A stretch of DNA of 8,090 nucleotides from Gammaproteobacteria bacterium (GTDB taxonomy: Bacteria; Pseudomonadota; Gammaproteobacteria; DRJJ01). Shown here in pieces: positions 5,869 to 8,090 of this stretch; the stretch's first letter is position 1; every line of letters begins with the position of its first letter. Both the position numbers and the translations under genes were made by a program. The notes under the pieces are model-generated. The model did not search any database and was not told the DNA's origin. It worked only from the letters and a program-made list of their open reading frames with translations. The stretch lies in contig DRJJ01000241.1 in the NCBI GenBank assembly GCA_011052255.1, forward strand, positions 1-8,090, written 5' to 3'.

Positions 5869-7821
5869 ATGTCCTTCCGTATGATTATGCGTCGATTTTT
5901 ATTAGTAGCCTTACTCAATATCGCCGGGATCAGCCTGGCCGGAGCATCAAGCGATGCCGAGATCGCGTTGCACGCGCTTGATTATATAGGTATTGACTAC
6001 CCTGAGGCGGTTAAAAACGGCCAGGTTACTAACCCGGAAGAATATGCAGAACAACTGGAATTTGCTCAGCAAGTCACCCGTATTCTTAATCAACAGGCTC
6101 CGGGAAAACTAGCTGAACAGGCCAGCGAACTGACTCGCGCCATAAAAGGAAAACTCACTGCTAACACGATACGCGAACTGACCAGGCAAATAAGTGGGGG
6201 GATTATAGCCCAGTTTAACATTACCACTGCCCCCCGAAAAGTTCCTGACCCGGAACTGGGTAAAGCACTCTACGCTGAACAATGTGTTGCCTGCCACGGT
6301 CTTTCAGGTATGGGAGATGGTCCCCAGGCCAGCGTACAGACCCCGCCGCCAACCAACTTTCACAATGCGGCACGCCAGTCTGAGCGCACCATATTTGGCC
6401 TGTACAGCACCATTACGCAAGGGGTAGGCGGAACAGCCATGACCGCCTACAGTCATCTAAATCCACACCAGCGCTGGTCTCTGGCGTTCTATGTCAGCCA
6501 GTTTGTCTTTAACGATGAACAGCGTGCACAAGGTGAACGCTTATGGTCTGATGGCAAACGCTATGAAGGGCTGAGTAGCATGGCCGAATTGACACGTATC
6601 AGTCCGCGTGCGGCCCGGCTTGAGCTGGGTGACGAGGGCATGGCACAGCTATCCTGGCTGCGCAGTACTCCCTCTGCAATCACTGCCGGCAGCAAGTCAC
6701 CACTCAGCATTGCTACCAGCCAGTTACAGGCCAGCATGGAGGCATACCAGAGCAACAACACTGTGCTGGCGTACCAGTTGGCCCTGTCATCCTATCTGGA
6801 TGGTTTTGAGCTCGCAGAATCCGGCCTCAGAGCGGTAGATACACCGCTGGTAAAATCAATTGAGATTAAAATGCTGGCCTACCGTGCCGCAGTCAAAATT
6901 AGCGAAAACAACACTACGGTCACCTCACTGCACAATGAGATACAGCAATTACTGATTCAGGCAAGTGATACCCTGTCGACCAAAAAACTGAATGGCCAGG
7001 CTGCATTTGTCAGTGCGATGGTCATATTGTTACGCGAAGGACTGGAAGCAATATTAATACTCGCTGCACTGGCCAGCGTTCTGATTAAAAGCGGGCGCCG
7101 TGATGCGTTACTGTATTTGCATATCGGCTGGATCAGCGCGCTGCTGATGGGTGCGGCGACCTGGTATCTGGCCAGTCACGTTATCACTATCTCCGGTGCC
7201 AGTCGTGAAATAACGGAAGGCGCCACAGCCTTACTGGCAACCGTGGTCTTGCTGTATGTTGGTTTCTGGTTGCATGGCAAAACCCACGCGGTACGCTGGC
7301 AACAGTATGTCCGTGAACGCATACAGAAAGCGCTACATGGCGGCGCGTTGTGGTTACTGGCCGGCATTGCCTTTCTGGCGGTGTATCGCGAAATCTTTGA
7401 GACCGTGTTGTTCTACCAGGCGCTATATCAACAGGTGGAGACCGGGGCCAGTTCCTCGCTCAGTGCCGGTATTGCGACTGCCTCCGTCATCTTGCTGGTC
7501 ATGACCTGGGTCATACTGCGCACCAGCCTGAGGTTACCTTTGCGTCTGTTCTTTCAGGTAAATTCAGCCATCATGCTGATCCTGGCGTTTACTTTTGCCG
7601 GCCACGGTATCGCCGCACTACAGGAAGCGGGCGTGATACCCATTAGCGGGGTGCCGTTACCAGAGTTCAGCCTGCTCGGCATCTACCCGACCTGGCAAAG
7701 CTTGCTGGTACAGGCCGGCCTGCTGGTGCTGTTTGTAGCGTACTTCCTGTATGAGCGCTATACGCGACCGCAAGCAACACCTGAAAAATCAGTTCACGAA
7801 ATGCCAGCATCACAGCGATAA
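5869..7821 (+). CDS. Cytochrome c-FTR1 fusion iron permease
   Basis: A predicted inner-membrane iron importer of the FTR1/EfeU family with an N-terminal periplasmic c-type cytochrome. Numbered from ATG 5869 (650 residues), it has a signal peptide (basic MIMRR, then a hydrophobic run ending near SLAGA). A helical periplasmic segment follows, then a haem site C139-V-A-C142-H143 with a likely distal Met at 191 (GTAMTAY). A second helical linker leads to about seven membrane helices from about 380 to the end. The two FTR1 iron-binding motifs are present: REGLE (389-393) and REIFE (507-511). In FTR1 systems ferrous iron is oxidised during uptake, so the fused haem could accept the electrons; that role is inference. 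ATG 5869 is preferred because AGGT lies 8 bases before it. An upstream in-frame ATG at 5845 has no such site and lies only about 19 bases from the predicted transcription start. No efeO or efeB neighbours are visible. Confidence 0.9.
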   Translation: MSFRMIMRRFLLVALLNIAGISLAGASSDAEIALHALDYIGIDYPEAVKNGQVTNPEEYAEQLEFAQQVTRILNQQAPGKLAEQASELTRAIKGKLTANTIRELTRQISGGIIAQFNITTAPRKVPDPELGKALYAEQCVACHGLSGMGDGPQASVQTPPPTNFHNAARQSERTIFGLYSTITQGVGGTAMTAYSHLNPHQRWSLAFYVSQFVFNDEQRAQGERLWSDGKRYEGLSSMAELTRISPRAARLELGDEGMAQLSWLRSTPSAITAGSKSPLSIATSQLQASMEAYQSNNTVLAYQLALSSYLDGFELAESGLRAVDTPLVKSIEIKMLAYRAAVKISENNTTVTSLHNEIQQLLIQASDTLSTKKLNGQAAFVSAMVILLREGLEAILILAALASVLIKSGRRDALLYLHIGWISALLMGAATWYLASHVITISGASREITEGATALLATVVLLYVGFWLHGKTHAVRWQQYVRERIQKALHGGALWLLAGIAFLAVYREIFETVLFYQALYQQVETGASSSLSAGIATASVILLVMTWVILRTSLRLPLRLFFQVNSAIMLILAFTFAGHGIAALQEAGVIPISGVPLPEFSLLGIYPTWQSLLVQAGLLVLFVAYFLYERYTRPQATPEKSVHEMPASQR

Positions 7822-7835
7822 TTGTCGTGTTTTTT
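7812..7835 (+). terminator. Weak intrinsic terminator after the FTR1 gene
   Basis: ACA-G-CGAT and GTCG-TGT pair around an AATT loop (7812-7830), giving a 7-bp stem with one bulged G and one G-U pair. Five further T residues follow (7831-7835). The stem overlaps the last codons and the stop of the permease gene. It sits in the 50-base gap between convergent genes, where termination is expected. The stem is AT-rich and bulged, so efficiency is uncertain. No matching T tract is seen for the minus-strand citrate synthase gene. Confidence 0.4.
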
Positions 7836-7871
7836 GGGTTCGCGTAATGCTGCTTCGAGGGTAAAAAGAAA

Positions 7872-8090
7872 CTATCTTTGATCGATAGGCACGTAGTGGC
7901 GTTCGCCATGGCCGGTGTAGACCTGTGTCGGCCTGAAGATACGATTATCGCCCAACTGTTCACGCCAGTGCGCCAGCCAGCCAGCGGCACGTGACACCGC
8001 AAACAGACAGGTAAACTGATCTACCGGAATGTCCATTTCCAGATAGAGAACACCGGAGTAAAAATCCACATTCGGGTACACACCTTTTTC
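7872..8090 (-). CDS. Citrate synthase / 2-methylcitrate synthase family protein, C-terminal part
   Basis: The minus strand from the right edge reads EKGVYPNVDFYSGVLY through NRIFRPTQVYTG to a terminal HYVPIDQR and TAG at 7872-7874. This is the C-terminal end of a citrate synthase family enzyme, which condenses acetyl-CoA (or propionyl-CoA) with oxaloacetate in the TCA or methylcitrate cycle. YPNVDFYSG with the following FAVSRAAGWLAHW segment is a conserved family signature that includes a catalytic Asp (NVDFYSG) and an active-site Arg (SRAAGW). The V-P-I-D-Q-R tail resembles the Bacillus CitZ / PrpC-like branch rather than E. coli GltA. That makes a choice between gltA and prpC unsafe from 72 residues. 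The gene is cut by the window edge; the GTG at 8079-8081 is internal, not a start. It is convergent with the FTR1 gene. Confidence 0.9.
   Translation of the reverse strand, partial: EKGVYPNVDFYSGVLYLEMDIPVDQFTCLFAVSRAAGWLAHWREQLGDNRIFRPTQVYTGHGERHYVPIDQR

Noticed and set aside
7667..8002. 111-codon minus-strand ORF across the end of FTR1 and the citrate synthase tail
   Set aside because: It overlaps two genes with clear homology in other frames and shows no family features.

Overview
The window reads as a chromosomal segment of a gammaproteobacterium. The clues are the 16S rRNA 5' region, the Escherichia coli-like rrn leader (tandem promoters, then boxA and boxC elements), and the gene order rrn / tyrS / M23 peptidase / anmK. 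The same order is known around rrn-tyrZ-PA0667-anmK in Pseudomonas. I cannot place it to genus. No phage, transposon or CRISPR array is visible. The accessory parts are a decayed sensor kinase and an iron-uptake gene.

Layout. Positions 1-375 hold the 5' part of a 16S rRNA gene on the minus strand. Its leader and two tandem promoters lie at about 376-740. Positions 783 to about 1545 hold a broken sensor histidine kinase on the minus strand: part of a GAF domain and a C-terminal ATPase domain survive, with stop codons and a missing middle. tyrS follows at 1582-2781 (minus), preceded by a 244-base divergent intergenic region. On the minus strand that region carries a short tyrosine-rich ORF and nested inverted repeats, so it may be a structured tyrS leader. 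Reading the other way are a membrane-anchored MepM-like M23 peptidoglycan endopeptidase and, 7 bases later, anmK (anhydro-N-acetylmuramic acid kinase). A Fur-box-like sequence overlapping a sigma-70-type promoter then precedes a fusion of a c-type cytochrome to an FTR1 iron permease. The window ends in the C-terminal part of a citrate synthase family gene on the minus strand, convergent with the iron permease.

How the genes work together. The peptidase and AnmK form a likely two-gene cell-wall unit, one cutting the wall and one recycling the anhydro-MurNAc released during turnover. tyrS and the rRNA operon are growth-rate-linked translation genes on the opposite strand. The cytochrome-FTR1 gene appears to be an independent iron-regulated unit. 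The points most worth a second look are the tyrS leader, the Fur-controlled cytochrome-permease fusion, and the lesions in the kinase pseudogene.
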